A program made the translations under genes and the position numbers. From CAYFWT01 sp964346955 (GTDB lineage: Bacteria; Patescibacteriota; Minisyncoccia; Portnoybacterales; UBA2143): a DNA stretch of 33,239 nucleotides. The stretch is from NCBI GenBank assembly GCA_964346955.1, contig CAYFWT010000006.1, positions 1-33,239 of the forward strand, given 5' to 3'. This document shows positions 21,558 through 29,121 of this stretch, in pieces. The notes beneath the pieces were generated by a model, which was not told the origin of the DNA, did not search any database, and saw only the letters and a list, made by a program, of their open reading frames with translations. The stretch's first letter is position 1; every line of letters starts with the position of its first letter.

Positions 21558-22202
21558 ATGAAAGCAATAGTTTACAATCAAAAAGGTGAAAAGGTTGGGC
21601 AGGCCGAGTTGCCGGCTGAGATTTTTGAAGTGGCCATCAATAAGAATTTAGTTCATCAAGCAGTGGTTACTCAAATGGCTAATGCCCGGCAGGTAATTGC
21701 TCACACCAAAGATAGAAGCGAGGCGCGAGGCGGTGGTCGCAAGCCCTGGCAACAGAAAGGAACTGGCCGAGCTCGCCATGGTTCAATTCGTTCACCGATT
21801 TGGCGAGGCGGTGGGGTTACTTTTGGGCCAACCAAGGAAAGAGTTTTTGCCAAAAAAATTAACAAGAAAATGAAGCGTCAAGCCCTTTTGATGGTTTTGT
21901 CTTCTAAGGTCAAAGACCAAGAGATGATTTTATTAGATAAATTAGAAATAGCTGAGGCCAAGACCAAACAAATGGTTGAAGTGATTAAAAATTTAAAGGC
22001 AAAAATTAAAAAAGATTTAGATAAAGGGACTTTAATTGTTTTGCCAGAAGTGGAGCCGAAGATAACCAGGGCAGTGAGAAATATCCCTAAAATAAAGACT
22101 ATTAGAGCTGATAGCTTGAATGTTTTGGATGTTTTATCCTCTCAATATTTATTGATGCCTCAGGGAGCAATTGAGGTGATTAAGAAAACCTACCTTAAAT
22201 GA
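21558..22202 (+). CDS. rplD: 50S ribosomal protein L4 (uL4)
   Basis: Lines the exit tunnel and, in some bacteria, represses the S10 operon. 214 residues, normal length. The tunnel loop is intact: RSEARGGGRKPWQQKGTGRA followed by RHGSIRSPIWRGGGVTFGP. The N-terminal strand AIVYNQKGEKVGQAELP and C-terminal helices fit the family. No clear S10-leader target is seen upstream of rpsJ, so autogenous control as in E. coli is not supported. Confidence 0.97.
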   Translation: MKAIVYNQKGEKVGQAELPAEIFEVAINKNLVHQAVVTQMANARQVIAHTKDRSEARGGGRKPWQQKGTGRARHGSIRSPIWRGGGVTFGPTKERVFAKKINKKMKRQALLMVLSSKVKDQEMILLDKLEIAEAKTKQMVEVIKNLKAKIKKDLDKGTLIVLPEVEPKITRAVRNIPKIKTIRADSLNVLDVLSSQYLLMPQGAIEVIKKTYLK

Positions 22203-22212
22203 CAATAGTACC

Positions 22213-22650
22213 ATGGCTTTATTAGATAAATTTAAGAAAAAACTAAAAAAAGAAGAAGTTAAGAAAGTAAAGGAAGAGGAGCCTGAGAGAGAAAGGCCTA
22301 AAAAAGAGAAACTTGTCAAAAAAGAGGCTCCTAAAACTGTTGTTAAAAAACAAACAGCCCAAGCTTACCGAGTTATTAAAGAACCACATATTACTGAAAA
22401 GGCAACTTTTTTGACTGAACAAAATAAATATGTTTTTAAAATTTCCTCTTCGGCCAATAAGGCAGAGACGAAAAAGGCGATTGAAGCTCTTTATGGAGTA
22501 AAGGTGAAAAAAATTCACATAGTTCACTCAGCTCCTAAGAGAAGGCGATTGGGTCGGCACGAAGGCTGGCGAAGTGGCTTGAAAAGAGGCTTTAAAAAAG
22601 CAATTGTCACTTTGAAAGAAGGGGAAAAAATTGAGTTGTTGCCAAAGTGA
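22213..22650 (+). CDS. rplW: 50S ribosomal protein L23 (uL23)
   Basis: Forms part of the tunnel exit where trigger factor and SRP dock. 145 residues: the core (about 50-145: AYRVIKEPHITEKATFL, NKYVFKIS, GVKVKKIHIV) is normal. A roughly 50-residue Lys/Glu/Pro-rich N-terminal extension (FKKKLKKEEVKKVKEEEPER) is unusual; since L23 sits at the exit, the extension could reach emerging chains or membrane lipids (inference). Ten bases separate it from rplD. Confidence 0.95.
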   Translation: MALLDKFKKKLKKEEVKKVKEEEPERERPKKEKLVKKEAPKTVVKKQTAQAYRVIKEPHITEKATFLTEQNKYVFKISSSANKAETKKAIEALYGVKVKKIHIVHSAPKRRRLGRHEGWRSGLKRGFKKAIVTLKEGEKIELLPK

Positions 22651-22661
22651 CCATTTGATTT

Positions 22662-23498
22662 ATGAAAATATACAAACCAACCACTCCAGGAAGAAAAGGG
22701 ATGACCTCAGTAGATTATTCTGTTTTGACTAAAAAAAGGCCAGCCAAAAAACTAACTAAAAAATTAGTTAAAAAAGCTGGTCGGGGCTATCGTGGTCGAA
22801 TCACCACTCGACATAGAGGTGGTGGCCACAAAAGAAAATACCGGCTGATTGATTTTAAGCAGTGTGATAAGATGGACGTTCCTGCTAAAGTGACTTCGAT
22901 TGAATATGACCCTAATCGAAGCTGTTTTATTGCCCTGGTTAATTATAAGGATGGGGAAAAGCGATATATTTTACTTCCCGATGGCTTAAAGGTTGGCGAT
23001 GAAGTTGTTTGTCAGGAAAAAGCCCCTCTTAAGGTGGGTAATCGGATGCGGTTAAAAAATATTCCAGCTGGCAGCCAAGTTCACAATATCGAACTTCTTC
23101 CCCAAAAGGGAGGCCAGATAGTTAAATCAGCCGGTAGTGCTGCCCAAGTAATGGCTCACGAAGGCGGCTATAGCCATCTTAAATTACCCTCGGGAGAAAT
23201 CAGGATGGTTAAAGAAGATTGTTTTGCCAGTTTGGGTCAGTTGAGTAATCCAGAGCATAATGCCGTAGTGCTTGGTAAGGCGGGACGGAGTCGCTGGTTG
23301 GGACGACGGCCAGCGGTTCGTGGTTCAGCAATGAATCCACGCGACCACCCTCATGGCGGAGGAGAGAACCGGCAGTCAATCGGTTTAAGAAAAGGACCAA
23401 AGACACCTTGGGGTAAGTTAGCTTATGGTGTTAAAACTAGAAAGAAGAAGCCAAGCGATAGATTAATTTTAAAGAGAAGGGGTAAGAAAAAGAAATAA
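22662..23498 (+). CDS. rplB: 50S ribosomal protein L2 (uL2)
   Basis: A highly conserved protein next to the peptidyl transferase centre and a subunit bridge. 278 residues, normal. It begins MKIYKPTTPGRKGMTSVDYS, and has GRGYRGRITTRHRGGGHKR (about 45-63), the AGSAAQVMAHEGGY and SGEIRMV stretches, and MNPRDHPHGGGENRQSIG containing the conserved His of the HGGG motif. The C terminus is KKKPSDRLILKRRGKKKK. Followed by rpsS after 7 bases. Confidence 0.98.
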   Translation: MKIYKPTTPGRKGMTSVDYSVLTKKRPAKKLTKKLVKKAGRGYRGRITTRHRGGGHKRKYRLIDFKQCDKMDVPAKVTSIEYDPNRSCFIALVNYKDGEKRYILLPDGLKVGDEVVCQEKAPLKVGNRMRLKNIPAGSQVHNIELLPQKGGQIVKSAGSAAQVMAHEGGYSHLKLPSGEIRMVKEDCFASLGQLSNPEHNAVVLGKAGRSRWLGRRPAVRGSAMNPRDHPHGGGENRQSIGLRKGPKTPWGKLAYGVKTRKKKPSDRLILKRRGKKKK

Positions 23499-23505
23499 TA
23501 ATATT

Positions 23506-23811
23506 ATGAGTAGAAGTCTAAAAAAAGGTCCATATGTTGATGCTAAGCTATTAAAGAAAATAGCTAAGTTAAAGGTAGGCACAAAAGCTATTATTAAGAC
23601 TTGGGCTCGCGATTGTACGATTACACCAGAAATGGTTGGTTTTACTTTTGGAGTTCATAATGGAAAAGAACATATTCCTGTTTTTGTTACCGAAGATATG
23701 GTTGGTCATAAGTTAGGCGAATTTGCCCCGACGAGAAAGTTTATTAGACACGGTGGACGAATGCAACGCGAACAGGAGGCAGTGGCTCGGCAGAAAGAAG
23801 CCGCAACATAG
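23506..23811 (+). CDS. rpsS: 30S ribosomal protein S19 (uS19)
   Basis: A head protein that pairs with S13 near the A site. 101 residues. MSRSLKKGPYVDAKLLKKI, TWARDCTITPEMVG and VTEDMVGHKLGEFAPTRKF are all standard, with a short extra C-terminal helix (about ten residues, QEAVARQKEAAT). Its stop touches a low-complexity spacer (TCTAGAGTCTAGAATTTAG words) that separates it from rplV by 63 bases. Confidence 0.98.
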   Translation: MSRSLKKGPYVDAKLLKKIAKLKVGTKAIIKTWARDCTITPEMVGFTFGVHNGKEHIPVFVTEDMVGHKLGEFAPTRKFIRHGGRMQREQEAVARQKEAAT

Positions 23812-23866
23812 AGTCTAGAGTCTAGAATTTAGAATTTAGCTAAAACAAAAAGCTAAATTCCAAATT
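23812..23866. repeat. Word-repeat spacer before rplV
   Basis: GAGTCTAGAGTCTAGAATTT, then AGAATTTAGCTAAAACAAAA and AGCTAAATTCCAAATTT. A closely similar spacer lies before rplR (28669-28742). These AT-rich word arrays contain no gene. Confidence 0.75.
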
Positions 23867-23874
23867 TAACGGAT

Positions 23875-24465
23875 ATGCCAATTACAGCTAAATTACGATA
23901 TTTAAGAATATCACCACGAAAAGTTAGGCTAGTGACTGATTTAATTAAAGGAATGAAGGTAGAAGAAGCGGAAGGACAGTTGAAATTCTTGACTAAAAGA
24001 GCAGCCAAGCCAATTTTGAAACTTTTAAATTCAGCCGTAGCCAATGCTCAGCATAATGCTAATTTAGCTAAAGAGGGTCTTTATATAGCCAAGATTATTG
24101 TTGAGGCAGGGCCGATTTTGAAAAGATGGCAACCGCGAGCGATGGGCCGAGCTACCCCGATAATGAAGAGAACTAGTCATATTACCTTAGTTTTGGACCA
24201 GCAAGAGCCGATCTCTCCTCAGGAAGAGAAGCCAGTCGAAGAAGAGGCGAAGCCAGCGGTTAGAAAAAAAGAGAAGCCAAAGAAAAAGGAGCCGGAGTTA
24301 TTAGAGAAAGCTCAAAAGGTAGCAGAAGAGGAAGAACCAGCTAAGAAGCCAAAACCAGTGCCGCCGCCAAAACCTTATCCAGCAACTTCTCGAGCCAAGA
24401 AAGGATTTCTTAGTCGTCAGGCTTTTGGTAGGGTCAAGAAAATTTTTAGGAGAAAAAGCATGTAA
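23875..24465 (+). CDS. rplV: 50S ribosomal protein L22 (uL22), long C-terminal tail
   Basis: Lines the exit tunnel through its long beta-hairpin. 196 residues where 110-120 is usual. The core (1-112) has KLRYLRISPRKVRLVTDLIK, ILKLLNSAVANAQHN, and RAMGRATPIMKRTSHITLVL. The remaining 80 or so residues are Glu/Lys/Pro-rich (EEKPVEEEAKPAVRKKEKPK, PKPVPPPKPYP) and end in a basic segment (GRVKKIFRRKSM). The tail is probably unstructured with a nucleic-acid-binding tip (inference). Confidence 0.97.
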   Translation: MPITAKLRYLRISPRKVRLVTDLIKGMKVEEAEGQLKFLTKRAAKPILKLLNSAVANAQHNANLAKEGLYIAKIIVEAGPILKRWQPRAMGRATPIMKRTSHITLVLDQQEPISPQEEKPVEEEAKPAVRKKEKPKKKEPELLEKAQKVAEEEEPAKKPKPVPPPKPYPATSRAKKGFLSRQAFGRVKKIFRRKSM

Positions 24466-24519
24466 TAAATTCAAAATTTTAATTTTTAACTTTAGATTTT
24501 TAATTTGAACGAAGCGAAC

Positions 24520-25170
24520 ATGGGACATAAAGTTCATCCGTCAGTTTTCCGATTAGGCATTGTCACTAATTGGAAGTCACGATGGTTTAATAAAAAGAAA
24601 TATCGGGAAGTCTTAGAGCAAGATGTTAAATTGCGTGATTTTATTATGAAAAGGCTAGAAAAGGCAGGGGTTAATTCTATAGAGATAGAACGCTCGGCTA
24701 ATTCCCTTAATATTATTATTAAGACGGCTCGACCAGGCTTGGTTATCGGACGCGGCGGCGGTGGAGCAGAAGAACTTAAACGAGAGATTAAAAAATTTCT
24801 TCAAAAAGATAAATCTAAATTAGCTAAAATGGAGGTTCGTTTAGAGATTGAAGAGATAAGGCAGCCAACCACTCAGGCAGCTATTGTGGCCATGGAAATG
24901 GCTAGTCAGGTAGAAAGACGTTTACCCTATCGTCGGGTGATGAAGCAAGCCCTCGATAAGATTATGCAGAATAAAGATATTCAAGGAGCTAAAGTTATGG
25001 TAAAAGGTAGATTAGGTGGGGCAGAAATTGCCAGAAAAGAATGGCTGAAGAAAGGAAAGATTCCTTTACAAACTTTACGTTCCAATATTGACTATGCTCA
25101 GGCAACTGCTTACACTACCTACGGAACTGTTGGTATTAAGGTTTGGATTTATAAAGGAGAAACCTTTTAA
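24520..25170 (+). CDS. rpsC: 30S ribosomal protein S3 (uS3)
   Basis: Forms the mRNA entry channel with S4 and S5. 216 residues. Starts MGHKVHPSVFRLGIV at ATG 24520; a TTG 15 bases upstream would add MNEAN and is unlikely. The KH motif is GLVIGRGGGGAEELKREI (about 73-90, GxxG loop) and the C-terminal domain has KVMVKGRLGGAEIARKEW. The upstream word TTTGAACGAAGCGAACATG recurs in variants before the rplP decoy and rplO. Confidence 0.98.
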   Translation: MGHKVHPSVFRLGIVTNWKSRWFNKKKYREVLEQDVKLRDFIMKRLEKAGVNSIEIERSANSLNIIIKTARPGLVIGRGGGGAEELKREIKKFLQKDKSKLAKMEVRLEIEEIRQPTTQAAIVAMEMASQVERRLPYRRVMKQALDKIMQNKDIQGAKVMVKGRLGGAEIARKEWLKKGKIPLQTLRSNIDYAQATAYTTYGTVGIKVWIYKGETF

Positions 25171-25186
25171 TTTGAGCAAAGCGAAT

Positions 25187-25220
25187 ATGCTTTTTCCTAA
25201 GAAAGTTAAACATAGAAAAT
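25187..25220 (+). repeat. 34-bp direct repeat, upstream copy (head of rplP)
   Basis: Identical to the first 34 coding bases of rplP (25327-25360), from ATGCTTTTTCC to CATAGAAAAT. It is 140 bases upstream and in the natural gene-start position after rpsC. Confidence 0.95.
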
Positions 25221-25244
25221 CTGCCACAGCCCCTCCCACCACCC

Positions 25245-25269
25245 GCCAATTCTGCAGAGCAGAATTGGC
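25245..25269 (+). repeat. Perfect hairpin inside the rplP-head insertion
   Basis: GCCAATTCTGC (25245-25255) and GCAGAATTGGC (25259-25269) form an 11-bp perfect stem with AGA loop. No T-run follows. It lies within the decoy ORF. Confidence 0.85.
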
Positions 25270-25326
25270 ACCATTTAAGGAAAAAAATAGGGAAAGTGGT
25301 TAGTGGAGATTTCGTGATTTAGAGTT

Positions 25327-25734
25327 ATGCTTTTTCCTAAGAAAGTTAAACATAGAAAATGGCAGAGAGGACGAGCTCGAGGAAAGAAAGAGAGTCGAGG
25401 GGCTAAGTTATCTTTTGGTTCCTATGGATTGAAGGCAATGAGTGAATGTTGGTTGACCGCTCGACAGATTGAGGCAGCTCGCCGCACTATTACTAGATAT
25501 GTCCAGCGGGGAGGCAAGCTTTGGATTAGGGTTTTTCCTGATAAGCCAGTAACCAAGAAAGGGGTAGAGGTGCCCATGGGTGGAGGCAAAGGCAGTGTCG
25601 ATCACTATGTGGCGGCGGTTAAGCCCGGTCGGATTATTTTTGAAATGGATGGTGTTTCCAAAGAGATGGCTAAGGAAGCTATGCGCCGGGCTAGTCACAA
25701 ATTACCTATAAAAACGAAGTTTGTTTCCCGTTGA
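25327..25734 (+). CDS. rplP: 50S ribosomal protein L16 (uL16)
   Basis: Binds at the A-site tRNA and helps 50S maturation. 135 residues, normal, with KHRKWQRGRARGKKESRG, FGSYGLKAM, ITRYVQRGGKLWIRVFPDKP and VPMGGGKGSVDHYVA. The gene is intact, but its start region is a second copy of the head: upstream lie the insertion and the decoy ORF. There is no Shine-Dalgarno and the original GCGAAT-ATG context is missing here (GATTTAGAGTTATG). Two bases separate its stop from rpmC. Confidence 0.97.
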   Translation: MLFPKKVKHRKWQRGRARGKKESRGAKLSFGSYGLKAMSECWLTARQIEAARRTITRYVQRGGKLWIRVFPDKPVTKKGVEVPMGGGKGSVDHYVAAVKPGRIIFEMDGVSKEMAKEAMRRASHKLPIKTKFVSR

Positions 25735-25736
25735 TT

Positions 25737-25928
25737 ATGAAAGTTAAGGAATTAAGTCAAAAAACAGAAAAAGAACTAAAAGATTTGTTAATTGAAAATC
25801 GCCATAAGCTTGGTCAATTTAAATTTGATTTAGCTTCCAAAAAACTTAAAAATGTTAGACAAATTAGAGAATTGCGGAAAGATATTGCTAGAATTTTAAC
25901 TATTTTGAAAGAAAAAGATAATGAATAA
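25737..25928 (+). CDS. rpmC: 50S ribosomal protein L29 (uL29)
   Basis: A small two-helix protein at the tunnel exit. 63 residues from ATG 25737, starting MKVKELSQKTEKELKDLL; the TTG at 25731 overlaps the rplP stop and would add MI only. KFDLASKKLKNVRQIRELRK is the usual second-helix pattern. Its last 8 bases overlap the rpsQ start. Confidence 0.93.
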   Translation: MKVKELSQKTEKELKDLLIENRHKLGQFKFDLASKKLKNVRQIRELRKDIARILTILKEKDNE

Positions 25929-26256
25929 AGAAAATAACCAACCAAAATCCGTCAAAGTCAGCCAAAGGCAAGTTGCCTCTGGCCTGGAGAAGTCTTTGCC
26001 AAAGGGTAAGGAGGTTTCTTCTGAGAGAAAGGGTCGTCTGATGAAAGGGATGGTTAGTGGTAAAGCGGATAAGACAGTGGTTGTCTCTGTTTCTAGACTT
26101 AAGAAACACCCTAAATATAAAAAGAGATATAAAGTGACAGAGAAATACAAGGCTCACGATGAGAAGAATGAATATAAGATAGGAGATAAGGTTATTATCC
26201 AGGAAACTCGGCCGATGAGTAAGGAAAAGAGATGGAGGGTAGTTAATAAGTTATGA
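25921..26256 (+). CDS. rpsQ: 30S ribosomal protein S17 (uS17), extended N-terminus
   Basis: A primary 16S rRNA binder. 111 residues against about 85: the OB-fold core begins at about residue 36 (RKGRLMKGMVSGKADKTVVVSV) and has HPKYKKRYKVTEKYKAHDE and IGDKVIIQETRPMSKEKRW. The first 35 residues (KENNQPKSVKVSQRQ) are extra. No in-frame ATG gives a shorter canonical protein except one at 26041, which would cut into the core, so the long form is kept. Overlaps rplN by ATGA. Confidence 0.94.
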   Translation: MNKENNQPKSVKVSQRQVASGLEKSLPKGKEVSSERKGRLMKGMVSGKADKTVVVSVSRLKKHPKYKKRYKVTEKYKAHDEKNEYKIGDKVIIQETRPMSKEKRWRVVNKL

Positions 26257-26618
26257 TTCAGGCTGGAACAAAATTGAAAGTAGCTGATAATACTGGAGCA
26301 AAGGTCATCCAGTGCTTTAAGGTTTTAGGAGGGAGTCGTCGGCGTTATGCTCAAATTGGAGATATTATTGTCGCTTCAGTAAAGGAAGCGGAGCCAAGAA
26401 AGGCGGTTAAGAAAAAAGATGTGGTTAGAGCAGTGATTGTTCGGCAAAAGAAAGCTTATCGGCGGGCTGACGGTTCTTATATCCGTTTTGACGAGAACGC
26501 AGCGGTTATTGTTGAGGGCTTTAATCCTAAAGGTGGTCGTATTTTTGGCCCAGTTCCTCGAGAGTTAAAAGAAAAAGGGTTTGACAAAATAGTATCCTTA
26601 GCACCCGAGGTATTGTAA
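26253..26618 (+). CDS. rplN: 50S ribosomal protein L14 (uL14)
   Basis: A small beta-barrel protein at the subunit interface and the RsfS-binding site. 121 residues, normal. MIQAGTKLKVADNTGAKVIQ, GGSRRRYAQIGDIIVASVKE, VVRAVIVRQKK and ENAAVIV are all standard. The start overlaps the rpsQ stop (ATGA), so translational coupling is likely. Confidence 0.98.
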   Translation: MIQAGTKLKVADNTGAKVIQCFKVLGGSRRRYAQIGDIIVASVKEAEPRKAVKKKDVVRAVIVRQKKAYRRADGSYIRFDENAAVIVEGFNPKGGRIFGPVPRELKEKGFDKIVSLAPEVL

Positions 26619-26635
26619 TCAATTGATAATGAAAC

Positions 26636-26941
26636 ATGAAAATCAAAAAAGGAGATACAGTTCTAATAATTACTGGCAAAGACAGAGGCAAGAAAGGGAA
26701 AGTCTTGGAAGCTTTTCCTCAACAAAATAAAGTTAGTGTTGAGGGGGTTAATATTGTTAAAAAGCACCGTCGCCCTAAAAGCGAAAGAGAAAAAGGTCAA
26801 GTTATTGAAATCCCTAAACCAATTAGTGTTTCTAATGTTAAGATAGTTTGTCCTAAATGTGGCCAGGCAGCCCGGCTAGGTTATCGGTTAACTGAAAAAG
26901 GTAAATACAGATTTTGTAAAAAGTGTAATCAAGAAATTTAA
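26636..26941 (+). CDS. rplX: 50S ribosomal protein L24 (uL24)
   Basis: An assembly initiator of the 50S. 101 residues: the KOW domain (MKIKKGDTVLIITGKDRGKK, VEGVNIVKKHRRP) is followed by a C-terminal zinc ribbon with CPKCG and CKKC, about residues 74-98, found in many bacterial L24 proteins. Lies 17 bases after rplN; no Shine-Dalgarno. Confidence 0.97.
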   Translation: MKIKKGDTVLIITGKDRGKKGKVLEAFPQQNKVSVEGVNIVKKHRRPKSEREKGQVIEIPKPISVSNVKIVCPKCGQAARLGYRLTEKGKYRFCKKCNQEI

Positions 26942-26954
26942 TATCAAGTATTTT

Positions 26955-27497
26955 ATGTTGCCATTAAAAGAAAAGTACATCAAAGAAGTTATCCCGGTCA
27001 TGAAGGAGAAATTTGGCTATAAAAATAATTTGGCGGTGCCGAGAATTACCAAGGTGGTGGTTAATACTGGATTTAGTCCGGTGGCTAAAGGTGAAAAGAT
27101 TCAAGAAGAATTGACTAATGATTTATCTTTAATTACTGGTCAGAAGCCAGCTTCCTGCCAGGCGAGAAAAGCTGTTTCTGGTTTTAAGACAAGAGAAGGG
27201 ATGGTCATTGGCTTGAAGGTTACCCTGCGAGGTCAGCGGATGTATGATTTTTTGGGTAGATTAGTTAATATTGCTTTGCCCCGCAGTCGTGATTTTCGGG
27301 GACTGCCTGAGGAAAGTATTGACCAAGCTGGCAATTTGAATATCGGTATTAAGGAACAAATTATTTTCCCGGAGATTTCAGCAGAGAGTGCGAGAAATAT
27401 TTTCGGTTTTGAGATTTCTGTTATTACCACAGCCGAGAGTCATTCAGAAGGAATAGAGTTGTTTAAATTATTGGGATTTCCCATAAAGAAACAATAA
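26955..27497 (+). CDS. rplE: 50S ribosomal protein L5 (uL5)
   Basis: Binds 5S rRNA in the central protuberance and contacts P-site tRNA. 180 residues, normal. Conserved: NNLAVPRITKVVVNTG, KPASCQARKAVSGFKTREG, RMYDFLGRLVNIALPRSRDF and GIKEQIIFPEI. The ATTT-ATG start lies 13 bases after rplX and the zinc-type rpsN follows 2 bases later. Confidence 0.98.
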   Translation: MLPLKEKYIKEVIPVMKEKFGYKNNLAVPRITKVVVNTGFSPVAKGEKIQEELTNDLSLITGQKPASCQARKAVSGFKTREGMVIGLKVTLRGQRMYDFLGRLVNIALPRSRDFRGLPEESIDQAGNLNIGIKEQIIFPEISAESARNIFGFEISVITTAESHSEGIELFKLLGFPIKKQ

Positions 27498-27499
27498 AC

Positions 27500-27685
27500 A
27501 TGGCCAAAAGATCCGTTATTGCCAGAGCCAAAAAAAAACCAAAATTTTCTACCCGGCTTGTCCGACGTTGCTTTCGCTGTGGCAGAAAAAGAGGTTATTT
27601 GCGAAAATTTGGTCTCTGTCGGATATGCTTTAGAGAATTAGCTAATAAAGGGGAAATCCCTGGGGTTAAAAAATCATCATGGTAG
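27500..27685 (+). CDS. rpsZ: 30S ribosomal protein S14 type Z (uS14)
   Basis: The short, zinc-binding form of S14: 61 residues with RRCFRCGRKRGYLRKFGLCR and ICF, giving four cysteines (CxxC...CxxC). It is needed for the 30S head. The start MAKRSVIARAKKKPKF is typical. The last 7 bases overlap rpsH. Confidence 0.97.
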   Translation: MAKRSVIARAKKKPKFSTRLVRRCFRCGRKRGYLRKFGLCRICFRELANKGEIPGVKKSSW

Positions 27686-28068
27686 ATCCAATTAGTGACA
27701 TGTTAACCAGAATAAGGAACGCCCAAGCCGTTTCCCATCAAACGGTAACAGTTCCTTTTTCCAAACTTAAATTTAATTTGGCTAAAATTTTAGAGAGAGA
27801 AGGACTAGTCAATGAGGTAACCACCAGAGGAAGAAAGGTGAGAAAAGTGATAGAAATTAAGTTGAAATACGAAAAGGGGATGCCGGTCATAAATGGCCTG
27901 AAGAAAATTAGTAGACCAGGACGGAGAATTTATCTCAAGAGGAAGGAATTGCGGCCAGTAAAGCAAGGCTATGGCCTAGCCATTATTTCTACCTCCACTG
28001 GCTTGATGACTGATAAAGAAGCAAAAAAGAGAAACTTGGGTGGCGAGGTGTTGTGTGAGATATGGTAA
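27679..28068 (+). CDS. rpsH: 30S ribosomal protein S8 (uS8)
   Basis: A central-domain 16S rRNA binder that represses the spc operon in E. coli. 129 residues, normal. DPISDMLTRIRNAQAV, SRPGRRIYLKRKELRPV and GLAIISTSTGLMTDKEAKKR with GGEVLCEIW at the end are diagnostic. The start lies inside the last codons of rpsZ. Followed by a 51-base AT-rich spacer (TTTTAACTTTTAATTTTTTATG) before rplF. Confidence 0.98.
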   Translation: MVDPISDMLTRIRNAQAVSHQTVTVPFSKLKFNLAKILEREGLVNEVTTRGRKVRKVIEIKLKYEKGMPVINGLKKISRPGRRIYLKRKELRPVKQGYGLAIISTSTGLMTDKEAKKRNLGGEVLCEIW

Positions 28069-28119
28069 GATAAATTCAAAATGCAAAAGTGATTTAATAA
28101 TTTTAACTTTTAATTTTTT

Positions 28120-28662
28120 ATGAGTCGTATCGGTAAAAAACCAATTGTCATTCCAGAAAATGTGGAGGTGAAGATTGAAGCTGGCCAGATTATCGTAAAG
28201 GGGCCTAAGGGAGAGTTGAAGCAATCAATTCCCTCCCAAATTAAGTTGGATTTGACAGATAAGGAATTAATAGTTATTCCTCAAGAGAAATCAAAAAATA
28301 CCCCTGCTTTATGGGGCTTGATTAGGACTTTGGTTTTTAATATGAGTAAAGGAGTAACCGAAGGATTTGAGAAGAAGTTAGAGATTGAGGGAGTCGGCTA
28401 TCGAGTTTCTCTCCAAGGCAATAAACTAATTTTAAACGTAGGCCTTTCTCATCCTATAGAGATAGAAGCACCAGCTGGAATTGAGTTTAAAGTAGATAAA
28501 AACATTATTACTGTTTCTGGCATAGACAAACAATTAGTTGGCCAGGTAGCCGCTAAGATTAGAGCTTATCGAAAGCCCGAGCCGTATAAAGGTAAGGGAA
28601 TTAGATATCTAGGTGAGGTAGTCAGAAGGAAGGCAGGTAAGAAGGTAGTAAGTGCCGAATAA
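28120..28662 (+). CDS. rplF: 50S ribosomal protein L6 (uL6)
   Basis: A two-domain protein near the factor-binding site. 180 residues, normal. It begins MSRIGKKPIVIPENVEVKIE, with the second domain GVGYRVSLQGNKLILNVG and the C-terminal RKPEPYKGKGIRYLGEVVRR motif of domain 2. No Shine-Dalgarno. Its stop leads into the 85-base word-repeat spacer. Confidence 0.98.
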   Translation: MSRIGKKPIVIPENVEVKIEAGQIIVKGPKGELKQSIPSQIKLDLTDKELIVIPQEKSKNTPALWGLIRTLVFNMSKGVTEGFEKKLEIEGVGYRVSLQGNKLILNVGLSHPIEIEAPAGIEFKVDKNIITVSGIDKQLVGQVAAKIRAYRKPEPYKGKGIRYLGEVVRRKAGKKVVSAE

Positions 28663-28668
28663 ATAGAA

Positions 28669-28742
28669 TCTAGAGTCTAGAATTTAGAATATAGAATTTA
28701 GCTAAAAGCAAAATAGCCAAATTCCAAATTCCAAATTCCAAA
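28669..28742. repeat. Word-repeat spacer before rplR
   Basis: TCTAGAGTCTAGAATTTAGA, ATTTAGCTAAAAGCAAAATAG, then CCAAATT repeated as AAATTCCAAATTCC to the rplR start. It shares its first half almost exactly with the spacer before rplV. No gene is visible in it. Confidence 0.75.
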
Positions 28743-28747
28743 TTCTG

Positions 28748-29101
28748 ATGAAAAAAGAAAAAAGATATAAACGAGAGAGACGCCATCGACGGGTTAGAGC
28801 AAAGGTAATCGGAACCAAAGATTGTCCGCGACTTTCTGTTTTTCGGAGCAATCAACATATCTACGCTCAATTAATTGATGATAGCAAGGGAAAGACTTTA
28901 ATTAGTATAAATGATTGGAAAATTAAGAAAAAGAAAGGCTTAACCAAGACTCAACTAGCTCAAGAAGTTGGGCGAACGATAGCCAAGAAAGCCCTTGCCC
29001 AGAAGGTTAAAAAGGTTATTTTTGACCGAGGAGGCTATAAGTATCATGGTCGGATCAAGGCAGTGGCCGAGGGGGCCAGGCAAGGAGGACTCAAGTTTTG
29101 A
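28748..29101 (+). CDS. rplR: 50S ribosomal protein L18 (uL18)
   Basis: Carries 5S rRNA to the central protuberance. 117 residues, normal. KRERRHRRVRAKVIGTKDCP, RLSVFRSNQHIYAQLIDD and the terminal YHGRIKAVAEGARQGGLKF identify it. ATG 28748 follows the CCAAATT repeats with no Shine-Dalgarno. rpsE begins 20 bases after its stop. Confidence 0.97.
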   Translation: MKKEKRYKRERRHRRVRAKVIGTKDCPRLSVFRSNQHIYAQLIDDSKGKTLISINDWKIKKKKGLTKTQLAQEVGRTIAKKALAQKVKKVIFDRGGYKYHGRIKAVAEGARQGGLKF

Positions 29102-29121
29102 TAATTAAAAATTAATCTATA

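Larger units (their letters stand above)
25187..25303 (+). pseudogene. Decoy ORF: duplicated rplP head, truncated
   Basis: It encodes 38 residues: the first 11 equal L16 (MLFPKKVKHRK), then unrelated sequence (SATAPPTTRQFC and on) to TAG. The start context (TTTGAGCAAAGCGAATATG) matches that of rpsC and rplO, so this appears to be the original rplP start, broken by insertion of about 106 bases together with duplication of the head. It may still be translated as a leader peptide, since it lies in a transcribed operon. Confidence 0.75.
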
